A stretch of 64,000 bases of DNA. It comes from Paenibacillus ginsengarvi. GTDB lineage: Bacteria; Bacillota; Bacilli; Paenibacillales; NBRC-103111. The notes under the pieces were generated by a model. The model saw only the letters and a program-made list of their open reading frames with translations, made no database searches and had not been told where the DNA came from. Location of the stretch: the NCBI RefSeq assembly GCF_003626695.1, contig NZ_RBAH01000015.1, forward strand, positions 1 through 64,000. The letters are read 5' to 3'. Positions 26,601 through 33,839 of the stretch are shown one piece after another; the first letter of the stretch is position 1; every line of letters begins with the position of its first letter. The position numbers and the translations under genes are program-made.

Positions 26601-26794
26601 TATCGGAGGTTCGGGCGCTTAGCGGCGCCGCTCCGGGCGCATGGAGCCCGCTCGGCTTGAAGGCGGCCATTCCGGCGGCGGTCAACGGCACCGAGGTCAA
26701 GAAGCTGCAAATCGTCATTATCGCCGACAAAGTGCAGAACGGAGCCGAGCTTCTGGTCGACGATCTCATGCTGTATACGACACCGAATCCATGA
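23606..26794 (+). CDS. Large secreted DUF4838 protein with duplicated C-terminal modules
   Basis: A 1062-residue secreted protein. A signal peptide (about residues 1-38, MWLCVGLAILVAFLWNDAPSRAYA) is followed by an alpha-glucuronidase-like N-domain (VILVPEQADPVIARAAGELAEY, YGVYEFLERYAGVRW). Next is the DUF4838 catalytic-type TIM barrel (SYSLGMNDSGGFCEA, WFGLLAYQEV, WYDYMYGTPYLLP). Then two repeats follow, each a helical segment of about 50 residues (from about 634 and 840) plus a carbohydrate-binding-like beta sandwich (about 684-838 and 900-1060; each begins SFE and ends VDDVSVY or VDDLMLY). ATG 23606 is six bases after AAGGAGG. Polysaccharide recognition or hydrolysis on the cell surface is likely, but DUF4838 chemistry is uncharacterised. 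Confidence 0.88.
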   Translation: MGTSKRYRKPMWLCVGLAILVAFLWNDAPSRAYALGTPLHIVENGTAHAVILVPEQADPVIARAAGELAEYVLKSTGATLPIMTEAELQANGGGLNGHVRIYVGDSGSDPHMSTLLSGLNSDGFAIHPHGTRIVIAGSTPSGTLYGVYEFLERYAGVRWLMPGDNGEDVPSQTDLDVPDQDVVMQPAFFSRVFSPGVSWTQAPERSDWLDKNRLHNQIQFHHNLLKLFPPSKYGSTHPEYFPVRNGQPYIPPTDSTHGWQPCFTAPGIVQEAIQNIIQYFGDHPEETSYSLGMNDSGGFCEANPAHPDYPNKINSIGLVDMSDIYYGWVNQVVEGVLDVYPDKWFGLLAYQEVMDPPSFALTPRVVPFLTKDRMAWADPAVEAAGKAQVAAWAAVSDNLAWYDYMYGTPYLLPRVYNHLMADNYKYAKQAGVSAHYAELYPNWGEGPKPWLSAKLQWDPDADEDALLQEWYVRAVGPTAAADLAAYYDHWEQFWTDRVLSTDWFQSRKMTTYLEFNYSEYLNLVTDQEIADSRALLESVVAKAQTAPQKARANLLLRAFEYYEASALSYPKDEPAPTDSTSALALLDGLDTRRLNLQKRLTLVDEFKSDPVLAHPLDPRTYSLEWPLWNAGTFWNLVAYLKQEEPGGGTVTSHIAGLAASGSPSEQAFAKLLQEAVRGLFPLEANGSFENGTTSASSWANWIQSIGTIQRSTENPRTGAAGLKIQGLDRGGPVQVMPVKPGLFAARAYYSAPNGYNGKGTIQLAINLRDAAGKQIGTAKGKTVPLSAGAGVWRESVFLYDIPALIGGAEVKSAQFIVIVDGVQDSTVYVDDVSVYQANDSMNLASNFWRVLDYIRTNEPLGGPLKQSVTDTVYGTVYGSVYETERNWAKLLLRVVDSAPSEAINSSFETGSGASAASWSYWYSSTGSISRTTEAARSGQYGLKIKDIPRGGPNQTITASPGLFAAEVWYTVKPGTPPNGTIQLSVNFLDAQGKTIANALSEVRALSGAAPGAWSPLGLKAAIPAAVNGTEVKKLQIVIIADKVQNGAELLVDDLMLYTTPNP

Positions 26795-26801
26795 CGCATG
26801 G

Positions 26802-26846
26802 GGGCAAATGCAATAGAGGGCACTACCGCCTCTAATGCGTTTGCCC
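26802..26846 (+). terminator. Long hairpin after the DUF4838 gene
   Basis: GGGCAAATGCAATAGAGG and CCTCTAATGCGTTTGCCC form an 18-bp stem with two mismatched pairs. No T-run follows, so it may act as an mRNA 3' stabiliser as well as, or instead of, a terminator. Confidence 0.55.
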
Positions 26847-26866
26847 TGGACGTAGGCGACCAAACA

Positions 26867-26895
26867 TTGACAAACCGTGCCCCCAAAGATAGAAT
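26867..26895 (+). promoter_or_regulatory. Promoter of the alaS leader
   Basis: TTGACA, a 17-base spacer and TAGAAT. The inferred start at about 26902 opens a leader of roughly 420 bases containing the T-box. Confidence 0.8.
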
Positions 26896-26977
26896 AATGG
26901 GATAAATGCGGTTTACAAACAACTCCGCAAAATGTTATATCCCAAACGCCATGATGAAACGAGTACGTCGTAGCCCT

Positions 26978-27275
26978 TGATCCAGAGAGAAGGCTCCGGT
27001 GCCGGAATTCCAATTCCTCAGCCGTGCTGGAAGAGCCTTTATTGAAGAAGAACGACCGAAGCTGCTTCGGAGCGTGGATCAAACTCCACCGGTGCGGAAC
27101 CGTTACTTTCCGGCAAAGGCGATTGCGGGCATCTGCCCGGAACAGGCCGTACCTAGCGGGCAATGTTAGCAAATGTTGCAGGCGGGAACGGAGTTTCCGG
27201 CCGGGCACAGGCGCAATAACCAGGGTGGTACCGCGAGGAAGAACTCGTCCCTGAATTTATTCAGGGGCGTTTTTT
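26978..27275 (+). promoter_or_regulatory. T-box riboswitch controlling alaS
   Basis: The conserved T-box core AGGGTGGTACCGCG lies at 27222-27235, and the terminator CGTCCCTGAA/TTCAGGGGCG with a T-run occupies 27246-27275. The first stem is closed by TTGATCC at 26978 and GGATCAA at 27076. The antiterminator bulge reads TGGT, which pairs with an ACCA tRNA end and fits tRNA-Ala. I did not resolve the specifier codon unambiguously: GCT and GCC triplets occur near the 3' side of stem I. Uncharged tRNA-Ala should favour readthrough into alaS. Confidence 0.92.
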
Positions 27276-27325
27276 GTTTTCTTTGGAGATGTAACCTATA
27301 ACCCCAGGTAGATGGAGGAATCACG

Positions 27326-29947
27326 ATGAAAGCTAGTGAAATTCGCCGCAAGTGGCTGGAATTTTTCGCTGAGAAAGGACACAAAATCGAGCCCAGCGCA
27401 TCGCTCGTGCCGCACAACGATCCATCCCTACTGTGGATTAACGCGGGCATGGCGCCGCTGAAGGCTTACTTCGACGGCCGGGTCGTGCCGGAAAATCCGC
27501 GGATCGCCAATTCGCAGAAATGTATCCGCACAAACGACATCGAAAATGTCGGCAAAACGCGCCGTCACCATACGATGTTCGAAATGCTCGGCAACTTCTC
27601 CATCGGCGATTACTTCAAGGAAGAAACGATCACTTGGGCCTGGGAGTTTCTGACCAACCCGAAATGGATCGGCTTCGATCCGGATCGCCTGTCCGTCACC
27701 GTGTATCCGGAAGATACGGAAGCGTACGAGTTTTGGAACAAAAAGATCGGTATCCCGGAGAACCGGATCTACAAGCTGGAAGAAAACTTCTGGGATATCG
27801 GCGAAGGCCCGTGCGGCCCTTGTACGGAAATTTTCTACGACCGCGGCGATAAATACGGCGATCTGAACGATCCCGAATGCTGGCCGGGCGGCGAGAACGA
27901 ACGCTTCCTGGAAGTATGGAACCTCGTCTTCTCGCAATTTAACCATAACAAGGACGGCAGCTACACGCCACTGCCGAACAAAAATATCGATACCGGCGCG
28001 GGACTTGAGCGTTTTGCTTCGATTTTACAGGATGTCGATTCGAACTTCGATACCGATCTGTTCCAGCCGATCATTCAGCAAACCAGCCAAATTGCCGGCG
28101 TTACGTACCATATGAACGCCGACCACGATGTGGCGCTCAAAGTCATCGCCGACCATATCCGCACGGTTGTATTTGCCGTAGGAGACGGCGTTCTTCCTTC
28201 GAACGAAGGCCGCGGGTACATCATCCGCCGTCTGCTGCGCCGCGCCGTTCGTTACGGTAAGTCACTCGGCATCGAGAAGCCGTTCATGTACAAGCTGACG
28301 GAAACGGTCGGCTCCATCATGGGCACGTATTATCCGGAAGTGGTCGAGAAGTGCGAATTTATCGAGAAAGTGATCAGGACGGAGGAAGAGCGGTTCCACG
28401 AAACGCTGTCCGATGGGCTCGATATGCTGCAATCGATAATCGCCGGGCTGAAGAAGGAAGGCAGCACCGTCATCGGCGGGCAGGATGCGTTCCGTCTGTA
28501 CGATACGTACGGCTTCCCGCTCGATCTGACCGAAGACTTCGCCCAAGAGAACGGTTTTACGGTCGACAGCGCCGGCTTCGAAAGCGAAATGGAAGCTCAG
28601 CGAAATCGCGCCCGTTCGGCCCGGCAAGAGTCGGAAAGCATGAAGGTGCAGGGCGGACCGTTCGCCGAATATACGGTTAAAACCGAATTTGTTGGATATA
28701 CTGATCTGGTAACTACTGCTAAAATTGTGGCGATCGTACACGGTGAATCGTTCGTCGATCTGATCGGCGCCGGCGAAACGTGCCAGGTCGTGCTGGACCG
28801 GACGCCCTTCTATGCGGAGAGCGGCGGGCAAGTAAGCGATCATGGCTTTATTGTCGGCAGCGGCGTGCGGGCGATCGTAGAGGACGTGTGGAAAGCGCCG
28901 CACGGTCAGACCGTACAATCGGTCAAGATCGAGCAAGGCACGCTCCGCACGGGGGATACCGTGCAGGCCGAAGTCCAGGTTTCGAGCCGCGGCGACATCG
29001 TCAAAAATCATACGGCGACGCACCTGCTCCACAAGGCGCTGAAGGAAACGCTTGGGGAACACGTGAATCAGGCAGGCTCTCTCGTCGAGCCGGACCGGCT
29101 GCGCTTCGACTTCTCCCACTTCGGTTCGATCAGCGCCGAAGAACTGGCACAGATCGAACAGCGGGTTAACGAGCAGATCTGGAAGCAGACGGGCGTCGTC
29201 ATCGAGCAAAAACCGATCGCAGAAGCAAAGGCAATGGGCGCCATGGCGCTGTTTGGCGAAAAATACGGCGAAGTCGTCCGCGTCGTGCAGGTCGGCGACT
29301 ACAGCATCGAGCTATGCGGCGGCTGCCACGTCCGCAATACGGCGGAGATCGGACTGTTCAAAATCGTCAGCGAAAGCGGCATTGGCTCAGGCGTGCGCCG
29401 CATCGAGGCCGTGACCGGACGAAACGCATACTTGTATCTGGATTCGCAGCTAGGACTGCTGCGCGAATCGGCAGCGATGCTGAAGTCGAGCGTAGCTGAC
29501 GTGCCGAAGCGCGTGGAAGCAGCGCTTGCCCAGATGAAAGAGCTGCAGCGCGAAAACGAATCGCTGCGCGGCAAATTAAGCGCGATCGAGGCTGGTTCGC
29601 TGACGGACAGCGCCAAGACGGTCGGCGGAGTGACGCTGCTTGCGGCTAAGGTGAACGCTGGCGACATGGATTCGCTGCGCAATATCGTAGACCAGATGAA
29701 AGTGAAGCTGGGCTCGGCCGTGGTCGTGCTCGGAGCAGTGGAGGGCGACAAAGTGAATCTCGTTGCGGCCGTGACGCCGGATCTCGTGCAGAAAGGCTTC
29801 CATGCCGGCAAGCTGGTCAAGGAAGTTGCTGCCCGCTGCGGCGGTGGCGGCGGCGGCAGACCGGATATGGCGCAGGCAGGCGGCAAAGATCCGTCGAAGC
29901 TCGGCGAAGCGCTTGCGGCTGTCGAGGCGATCGTAGCGGGACAATAA
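27326..29947 (+). CDS. alaS: Alanine-tRNA ligase
   Basis: An 873-residue class II synthetase of normal length. It shows the catalytic domain (SLVPHNDPSLLWINAGMAPLK; RRHHTMFEMLGNFS; WNLVFSQFNH; GAGLERF), and the editing domain with its zinc ligands (NHTATHLLH and CGGCHVRNTAEIGLF). The C-terminal domain ends in a glycine-rich DHHA1 motif (RCGGGGGGRPDMAQAGG). ATG 27326 follows GGAGG. The gene is governed by the T-box leader directly upstream and begins the core block running to pbpI. Confidence 0.98.
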   Translation: MKASEIRRKWLEFFAEKGHKIEPSASLVPHNDPSLLWINAGMAPLKAYFDGRVVPENPRIANSQKCIRTNDIENVGKTRRHHTMFEMLGNFSIGDYFKEETITWAWEFLTNPKWIGFDPDRLSVTVYPEDTEAYEFWNKKIGIPENRIYKLEENFWDIGEGPCGPCTEIFYDRGDKYGDLNDPECWPGGENERFLEVWNLVFSQFNHNKDGSYTPLPNKNIDTGAGLERFASILQDVDSNFDTDLFQPIIQQTSQIAGVTYHMNADHDVALKVIADHIRTVVFAVGDGVLPSNEGRGYIIRRLLRRAVRYGKSLGIEKPFMYKLTETVGSIMGTYYPEVVEKCEFIEKVIRTEEERFHETLSDGLDMLQSIIAGLKKEGSTVIGGQDAFRLYDTYGFPLDLTEDFAQENGFTVDSAGFESEMEAQRNRARSARQESESMKVQGGPFAEYTVKTEFVGYTDLVTTAKIVAIVHGESFVDLIGAGETCQVVLDRTPFYAESGGQVSDHGFIVGSGVRAIVEDVWKAPHGQTVQSVKIEQGTLRTGDTVQAEVQVSSRGDIVKNHTATHLLHKALKETLGEHVNQAGSLVEPDRLRFDFSHFGSISAEELAQIEQRVNEQIWKQTGVVIEQKPIAEAKAMGAMALFGEKYGEVVRVVQVGDYSIELCGGCHVRNTAEIGLFKIVSESGIGSGVRRIEAVTGRNAYLYLDSQLGLLRESAAMLKSSVADVPKRVEAALAQMKELQRENESLRGKLSAIEAGSLTDSAKTVGGVTLLAAKVNAGDMDSLRNIVDQMKVKLGSAVVVLGAVEGDKVNLVAAVTPDLVQKGFHAGKLVKEVAARCGGGGGGRPDMAQAGGKDPSKLGEALAAVEAIVAGQ

Positions 29948-30089
29948 CCGCAAGGCATTCACCAGTGCCTCAATTACAAACTTTTTTAAAATTGTGTGAA
30001 TATTTACAAGCTCCGACAGGAATTTTGCGGGGACTCGCGAATAATAATGGTAAACAATGGCGTTTCAGCAATCGGGGGGTGTTACGGTA

Positions 30090-30350
30090 ATGAATCCGAT
30101 GGATAAAACGATGAAATTCGACGTCAAAGCCGACGGCGTGGAAACTTCGCCGAAGGAGGTTTTGCTCGCGGTGTACGATGCGTTGCAGGAGAAAGGGTAC
30201 AATCCGATTAACCAGATCGTCGGTTATTTGTTATCCGGGGACCCTGCGTTCATACCCCGCCATAACAATGCAAGAAGCCTGATCCGCAAAAGAGAGCGGG
30301 ATGAGCTGATTGAAGAGCTCGTCCGGTTCTACTTGCAGCACCATAAATGA
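30090..30350 (+). CDS. ireB: IreB family regulatory phosphoprotein (YrzL)
   Basis: An 86-residue protein of the IreB/DUF965 family with the hallmark block VLLAVYDALQEKGYNPINQI and the basic segment IPRHNNARSLIRKRERDE. In Enterococcus IreB is the phosphorylated target of the Ser/Thr kinase IreK and regulates cephalosporin resistance. The N-terminal threonine (DKTMKF) could be the phosphoacceptor. ATG 30090 is preferred to the in-frame 30057. Position between alaS and ruvX is conserved in Firmicutes. Confidence 0.93.
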   Translation: MNPMDKTMKFDVKADGVETSPKEVLLAVYDALQEKGYNPINQIVGYLLSGDPAFIPRHNNARSLIRKRERDELIEELVRFYLQHHK

Positions 30351-30505
30351 CCGATGGCCGGTGGAGATTTCCATCGGCTTCCGTGCTTAGGCGTTTTTTC
30401 CGAAAAAGGGCGCCGCTATCGGGCGGCGGCCTGTACGGGAAGCGCACGTAATCGCTGCGGAGACGATGGTTGTCCGGCCGGCGGCGAAAGGGATTGTAAA
30501 CGATC

Positions 30506-30922
30506 ATGGGCCGAATTATGGGACTGGATTATGGAGACAAGACGATCGGCGTTGCCGTCAGCGACGAATTCGGCTGGACAGCGCAGGGGGTCGAGGTCAT
30601 CCGGAGGCGGAAGCCGGAGGATGACGAGTTGCGGCTGCAGCAATTGACCGCCGAATACGAGGTCCAGTCGATCGTGGTCGGTTTGCCGAAAAATATGAAC
30701 AACACGATCGGACCGCGCGGCGAGCTGTGCATGGCGTTTGCCGAATCGCTGCGGGAGTCGCTGCGGCTCCCCGTCAGTATGTGGGACGAACGGCTGTCGA
30801 CGGCGGCTGCGCAGCGGACGCTGCTCGAAGCGGACGTCAGCCGTAAAAAAAGAAAGATGGTCGTCGACAAAATGGCGGCCGCGATTATTTTGCAAAACTA
30901 CTTGGATTCCAGGCGCGGTTAA
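30506..30922 (+). CDS. ruvX: Holliday-junction resolvase-like protein RuvX (YqgF)
   Basis: A 138-residue YqgF/RuvX RNase H-like protein. The first strand, RIMGLDYGDKTIGVAVSD, carries the catalytic aspartate, and VVGLPKNMNNTIGPRG and WDERLSTAAAQR carry the further acidic site. It is linked to pre-16S rRNA 5' maturation in E. coli, with a nuclease fold shared with RuvC. It is preceded by a 155-bp gap that has no gene and follows ireB as in other Firmicutes. Confidence 0.93.
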   Translation: MGRIMGLDYGDKTIGVAVSDEFGWTAQGVEVIRRRKPEDDELRLQQLTAEYEVQSIVVGLPKNMNNTIGPRGELCMAFAESLRESLRLPVSMWDERLSTAAAQRTLLEADVSRKKRKMVVDKMAAAIILQNYLDSRRG

Positions 30923-30985
30923 TAAGAAACGGACTAACAACGTTCTTTTTGATCCCGCCATAAATCGAAAAGGTGAGGTGCGACC

Positions 30986-31303
30986 ATGTCTAAAGATGAG
31001 CTTAACGCAAATGAGCCGGAAATCATCTATATTCCGGACGAGGAAGGCAACGAAGAGGAATTTGAAGTGATTATGAAATTCGAGATCGAATCCGGGGAGT
31101 TTGCGGGCAACCAATACATGATGGTCGTTCCGATCGAGACGGATGAGGAGAACGAAGATAGCGACGAAGTATACGCGTTCCGCTACGAGGAAGACGGCGA
31201 CGATCTGCAATTGTATACGATCGAGAATGAGAAGGAATGGGACGAAGTGGAAGAAACGTTCAACACGCTCGTTGCCGAGGTCGAGGAAGAGGAAGACAAG
31301 TGA
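30986..31303 (+). CDS. yrzB: DUF1292 protein (YrzB-like), copy 1
   Basis: A 105-residue acidic protein with the DUF1292 pattern: FEVIMKFEIESGEFAGNQYM, then PIETDEEN, DEVYAFRYEE and a YTIENEKEWDEVEETFNTL finish. The function is unknown, and the short acidic fold is probably regulatory. Start ATG 30986 has GGTGAGGTG upstream. Its stop overlaps the start of a second DUF1292 gene by four bases, so the two are co-translated. Confidence 0.85.
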   Translation: MSKDELNANEPEIIYIPDEEGNEEEFEVIMKFEIESGEFAGNQYMMVVPIETDEENEDSDEVYAFRYEEDGDDLQLYTIENEKEWDEVEETFNTLVAEVEEEEDK

Positions 31304-31617
31304 GCGAGCAGTCGGAATGGGCGCAAGTCGAAGAAGCCCGGACGCTCCGGGACAAGTACGGCGACCAGATCGAACTGACGGATGAGCAGGACGAAGCGGT
31401 CGTTCACCGCATATTGGCGGAATTTCGCCACGAGGGCAGCCTGTATGCGGTGCTCCAATCGAAGGAACTGAAGAAAGACAAGGAAGTCGCCATTTTCAAA
31501 GTTACGCAAGCCGCAGACGGCGAGCTCACGCTCGAGACGATTGAAGACGATGACGAATGGGAAACCGTTTCGGAGCTGTATGACGAAATGTCGTTTCCCG
31601 GTCAGGACCGGCCCTAA
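31300..31617 (+). CDS. DUF1292 protein, copy 2 (tandem paralog)
   Basis: A 105-residue relative of the preceding protein: DEQDEAVVHRILAEFRHEGSL in front and VTQAADGELTLETIEDDDEW with EWETVSELYDEM at the end. It lacks the full acidic N-terminal half-domain of copy 1. The GTG start at 31300 overlaps the upstream stop (GTGA). A longer frame beginning at 31237 would lie over copy 1 and is not used. Tandem DUF1292 genes suggest a heterodimer, which is inference. Confidence 0.78.
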   Translation: MSEQSEWAQVEEARTLRDKYGDQIELTDEQDEAVVHRILAEFRHEGSLYAVLQSKELKKDKEVAIFKVTQAADGELTLETIEDDDEWETVSELYDEMSFPGQDRP

Positions 31618-31670
31618 AGCCGGGTGCCTCGCGCACCCCGGCAGTGCCGGCTGGCCAGTTGCACGACTAC

Positions 31671-31698
31671 GGGCGGCTGTATAACCGCTCTTTTTTTC
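31671..31698 (+). terminator. Weak terminator between DUF1292 and mltG
   Basis: GGGCGG and CCGCTC flank an 8-base loop and are followed by seven T. It may attenuate transcription into mltG. Confidence 0.5.
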
Positions 31699-31734
31699 GT
31701 GTACAGCCGCGCTTGGATATGGGAGAGGGATCGT

Positions 31735-32790
31735 TTGAAACGAATCGCATTTGTAGTGCTTTGGTGCGTATTGCTGGGCCTGGTGCTCGCCGGGGCGGGA
31801 ACTGCGGTCTATGTAGCGTCCGCGCTTAAGCCGGTCGAAGCCTCGGGGGATAATGAGGTACGGATTTCGATTCCGGCAGGCTTCGGCTCGGGGCAAATCG
31901 CGAGACTGCTGGAGAGCAGCGGGCTGATCCGCGACGCCAAAGTATTCCGCTATTATTTGATCTATAAAAAAGAAGGCGCCCGGTTTCAGGCCGGTGACTA
32001 TATGATGACGAAAGGGATGGAGCTGGACGACATCATCCGCAAGCTGAACGACGGCGATACCGTCAAGGACGAGACGTTACGCTTCACGATACCCGAAGGG
32101 TACTCGGTGATGCAGGTGGCGGACAAGCTGGAAGAGCAGCCGGGCTTCGACCGGAACGCGTTCCTCCAGCTGGTAAACAGCAAAGACGAGTTCGCGGCGG
32201 TGAAATGGGTGTCGGACATTCCGGACGACCCGAGAATCAAAACCAGGCTGGAAGGTTATCTGTTTCCCGAAACGTACGAAATGAAGCTGGACAGCACCAC
32301 GAAAGACATGGTGCTCCGGATGGCCGGCGAGCTGGACAAAAAGCTCGCGGGACTGCCCGCCGATTGGCAGGACAAGCTGAAGATGCGGGGGCTTACGTTC
32401 CACCAGATGATGACGATCGCTTCGATGATCGAGCGCGAAGTGGTGGACGACGAGGAACGGCCGCTTGTCGCCAGCGTCATTTATAACCGGATGAAAATCG
32501 GCATGAAGCTGCAGCTCGACGCTACGGTGCAGTACGTGCTGGACAAGCCGAAGGAACGGCTGTTTGAGAAGGATCTGCTGATCGACAGTCCGTACAATAC
32601 GTACAAGGTCGCCGGATTGCCGCCGGGGCCGATCGCAAGCCCGAGTTTGAAGTCGATCGAGGCGGTGCTGTATCCGGCCGAATCGAAATTTTTGTTTTAC
32701 GTGACGAAAAGCGACGGATCGCAAAAGCATAACTTCGCGGAGACGTACGAGCAGCATCTGAAAAATATTGCGGATAGCAAGAAGAGGTGA
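31735..32790 (+). CDS. mltG: Endolytic transglycosylase MltG (YceG-like)
   Basis: A 351-residue protein with one N-terminal membrane anchor (about residues 3-25, IAFVVLWCVLLGLVLAGAG), a LysM-like subdomain (IPEGYSVMQVADKLEEQPG) and the YceG catalytic domain. The catalytic glutamate is in MIEREVVDDEERPLVASVIYNRM. Later come LQLDATVQYVL and YNTYKVAGLPPGPIASPS. It cleaves nascent peptidoglycan to limit glycan length. TTG 31735 with GAGAGGGA upstream is chosen. The frame is open further upstream but has no ribosome binding site. In Bacillus this is yrrL. Confidence 0.93.
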   Translation: MKRIAFVVLWCVLLGLVLAGAGTAVYVASALKPVEASGDNEVRISIPAGFGSGQIARLLESSGLIRDAKVFRYYLIYKKEGARFQAGDYMMTKGMELDDIIRKLNDGDTVKDETLRFTIPEGYSVMQVADKLEEQPGFDRNAFLQLVNSKDEFAAVKWVSDIPDDPRIKTRLEGYLFPETYEMKLDSTTKDMVLRMAGELDKKLAGLPADWQDKLKMRGLTFHQMMTIASMIEREVVDDEERPLVASVIYNRMKIGMKLQLDATVQYVLDKPKERLFEKDLLIDSPYNTYKVAGLPPGPIASPSLKSIEAVLYPAESKFLFYVTKSDGSQKHNFAETYEQHLKNIADSKKR

Positions 32791-32798
32791 CAACGAGA

Positions 32799-33764
32799 AT
32801 GACGAGCGATGAAGGAAGAGAAGCCTCAGCGGGATTTCGCAAGCCCGAGCTGCTGATCGGAGCGGGCTCGATCGAGCAAATCGAGCGATTTGCGGATGCC
32901 GGCGCGGATGCGGTTGGCATCGGCGATCGCCGCTTCGGCATGCGGCTGATGGGACATATCCCCGAGGAGCGCATCGCGGAGGCGATCCGGGCTGCCCACA
33001 GCAAGGGCATGAAGGCGTACGTCGTGTGCAACGGCATTTTGCATAACGAACTGCTGCCCGCCCTGCCCGGCTATTTGAAGCGGATAGCGGACGCCGGAGC
33101 GGACGCCGTCGTGTTCGGCGACCCGGCCGTGCTAATCTCGATGAGACAGGCAGGCGTCAAGCTGCCGCTTCACTGGAACGCCGAGATGACCTCGACCAAC
33201 TACAAAACGGCGGGGTATTGGGTCAGCAAAGGAGCGACGCGCGTGTTCCTCGCCCGGGAGCTGAATATGGACGAGGTGCTGGAGTTCCGGCGCCAATTCG
33301 CCGCCGAAATCCAGGTGCAGGTTCACGGGATGACGAATATTTACCATTCGAAGCGGAATCTGCTGACGAACTACTGGGAGCATCAGGGACGACCCGCGAG
33401 CGGGGAACGGCTGGATGCGGACCGCAAGCTGTTCCTGATCGAGGAAGAGCGCAAGGACGAGAAATATCCGGTATACGAGGACGAGAGCGGCACCCACATT
33501 ATGAGCGGTGACGATCTGTGCATGCTGGAAAGCTTGCATGAGCTTATGGAAGCCGGTTTCGACAGCTTCCGGATCGAAGGGCTGCTGAAATCGCCGGAAT
33601 ATAATGAAGCGGTCCTTCGCGCCTACCGTCTGGCGATAGACGCGTATGCGGCTGATCCGGCGGGGTATTCGTTCGACGAGGCATGGCTCGAGCCGATTCG
33701 CAGTCTGCAGGACCCGGATCGCGAGCTGTCGTTCGGCTTTTTCTACAAGGAGCAGGTGTACTGA
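32799..33764 (+). CDS. trhP1: U32 peptidase-family tRNA hydroxylation protein, YrrN-like
   Basis: A 321-residue U32-family protein, the shorter partner of the pair. It begins PELLIGAGSIEQIERFADAGADAVGIGDRRFG and contains VQVHGMTNIYHSKRNLLTNYWE, matching the position of the U32 signature but lacking its cysteines. In Bacillus YrrN and YrrO (TrhP1/TrhP2) are needed for 5-hydroxyuridine at position 34 of tRNA. ATG 32799 is preferred over GTG 32787, which overlaps the mltG stop. The methyltransferase gene trmR (yrrM), normally between mltG and this gene, is missing. Confidence 0.88.
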   Translation: MTSDEGREASAGFRKPELLIGAGSIEQIERFADAGADAVGIGDRRFGMRLMGHIPEERIAEAIRAAHSKGMKAYVVCNGILHNELLPALPGYLKRIADAGADAVVFGDPAVLISMRQAGVKLPLHWNAEMTSTNYKTAGYWVSKGATRVFLARELNMDEVLEFRRQFAAEIQVQVHGMTNIYHSKRNLLTNYWEHQGRPASGERLDADRKLFLIEEERKDEKYPVYEDESGTHIMSGDDLCMLESLHELMEAGFDSFRIEGLLKSPEYNEAVLRAYRLAIDAYAADPAGYSFDEAWLEPIRSLQDPDRELSFGFFYKEQVY

Positions 33765-33839
33765 TGGCGCCTTTTCCAAGCATATACGGCTTGACGGAAA
33801 AGGATCAGACCGGCACGATAGAGGCAGGGGTGGTTAAGG

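Noticed and set aside
28262..29209. Reverse-strand open frame of 315 codons in alaS
   Set aside because: AlaS on the plus strand is full length with all motifs, and the reverse frame has no domain and no start signal.
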